A stretch of 7,301 nt of DNA, taken from the NCBI GenBank assembly GCA_009691815.1, contig SIAL01000172.1:1-7301 (forward strand), written 5' to 3'. The position numbers and the translations under genes were made by a program. This document shows positions 7,132 through 7,301 of the stretch, one piece after another (the stretch's first letter is position 1; the number at the start of each line of letters is the position of its first letter). Under the pieces are notes generated by a model that ran no database searches, was not told where the DNA came from, and was given only the letters and a program-made list of their open reading frames with translations. This stretch comes from Gemmataceae bacterium. Lineage in GTDB: Bacteria; Planctomycetota; Planctomycetia; Gemmatales; Gemmataceae.

Positions 7132-7301
7132 ATGGAAAAAAACCAATCGACCGGTCTTTTGTTTGAAATTTCCCGTTCCAACCGACGGGCTCATCGGGTG
7201 GAAGCTGTCGATGTTCCCGAGATTCCATTGGAGGCGATGTTCCCCGCCGAGGCCTTGGCTTTTGCCCCATTGGACCTTCCCGAGTTGGCGGAACTGGATA
7301 T
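7132..7301 (+). CDS. gcvPB: glycine dehydrogenase (decarboxylating) subunit 2, P protein beta, N-terminal part
   Basis: Only the first 56 codons are present; the gene runs off the right edge. The translation MEKNQSTGLLFEISRSNRRA, then VDVPEIPLEAMFP and LDLPELAELD, follows the opening typical of GcvPB (short lead, LLFELSRxGR, VPExPL, LPELxE). The ATG at 7132 comes 32 nt after gcvPA, with only a weak AGG about 9 nt upstream, so translational coupling to gcvPA may help. This subunit carries the PLP lysine in the family, but that region lies outside the window. Assignment rests on the N-terminal pattern plus position directly after gcvPA, which together are strong. Confidence 0.93.
   Translation, partial: MEKNQSTGLLFEISRSNRRAHRVEAVDVPEIPLEAMFPAEALAFAPLDLPELAELD

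Overview
The window most resembles the chromosome of a planctomycete, possibly a Gemmata-like lineage. The main pointer is a Tat-exported DUF1501 protein, a family greatly expanded in Planctomycetes. The two-subunit glycine decarboxylase (gcvPA/gcvPB) is compatible but occurs widely. Placement below phylum is a guess. I see no tRNA, rRNA, CRISPR array, transposase or integrase.

Layout. Positions 1-1237 hold two minus-strand flavoprotein genes: a flavin-reductase-like protein, then the first 210 codons of a GlcD-type FAD-linked oxidase that runs off the left edge. A gap of about 400 bp follows, then DUF1501 on the plus strand (1640-2995). A perfect 10-bp hairpin sits in the convergent gap, followed by a minus-strand, AT-richer gene for a divergent cpYpsA/SLOG-fold 'molybdenum carrier-like' protein (3165-3668). 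A divergent intergenic region of about 500 bp (3669-4184) then leads into the plus-strand cluster gcvT-gcvH-gcvPA-gcvPB, cut by the right edge. Gaps inside the cluster are 34, 58 and 32 nt, which fits one operon.

Function. The cluster encodes the T, H and P proteins of the glycine cleavage system. P decarboxylates glycine and loads aminomethyl onto the lipoyl arm of H. T then releases ammonia and passes the one-carbon unit to tetrahydrofolate. The L protein (lipoamide dehydrogenase) is not in the window. GlcD-type oxidases make glyoxylate, a possible glycine precursor, so a metabolic link between the two ends is conceivable, but two unrelated genes lie between them.

The most unusual stretch is the gcvT upstream region. 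It carries a 12-bp perfect long-range inverted repeat (3821-3832/4017-4028) that encloses further stems, a 16-bp tandem duplication ending in a perfect TATAAT, and a 7-bp leader hairpin. I could not match any of it to the known glycine riboswitch. It is the best candidate here for an undescribed cis-regulatory RNA or small element.
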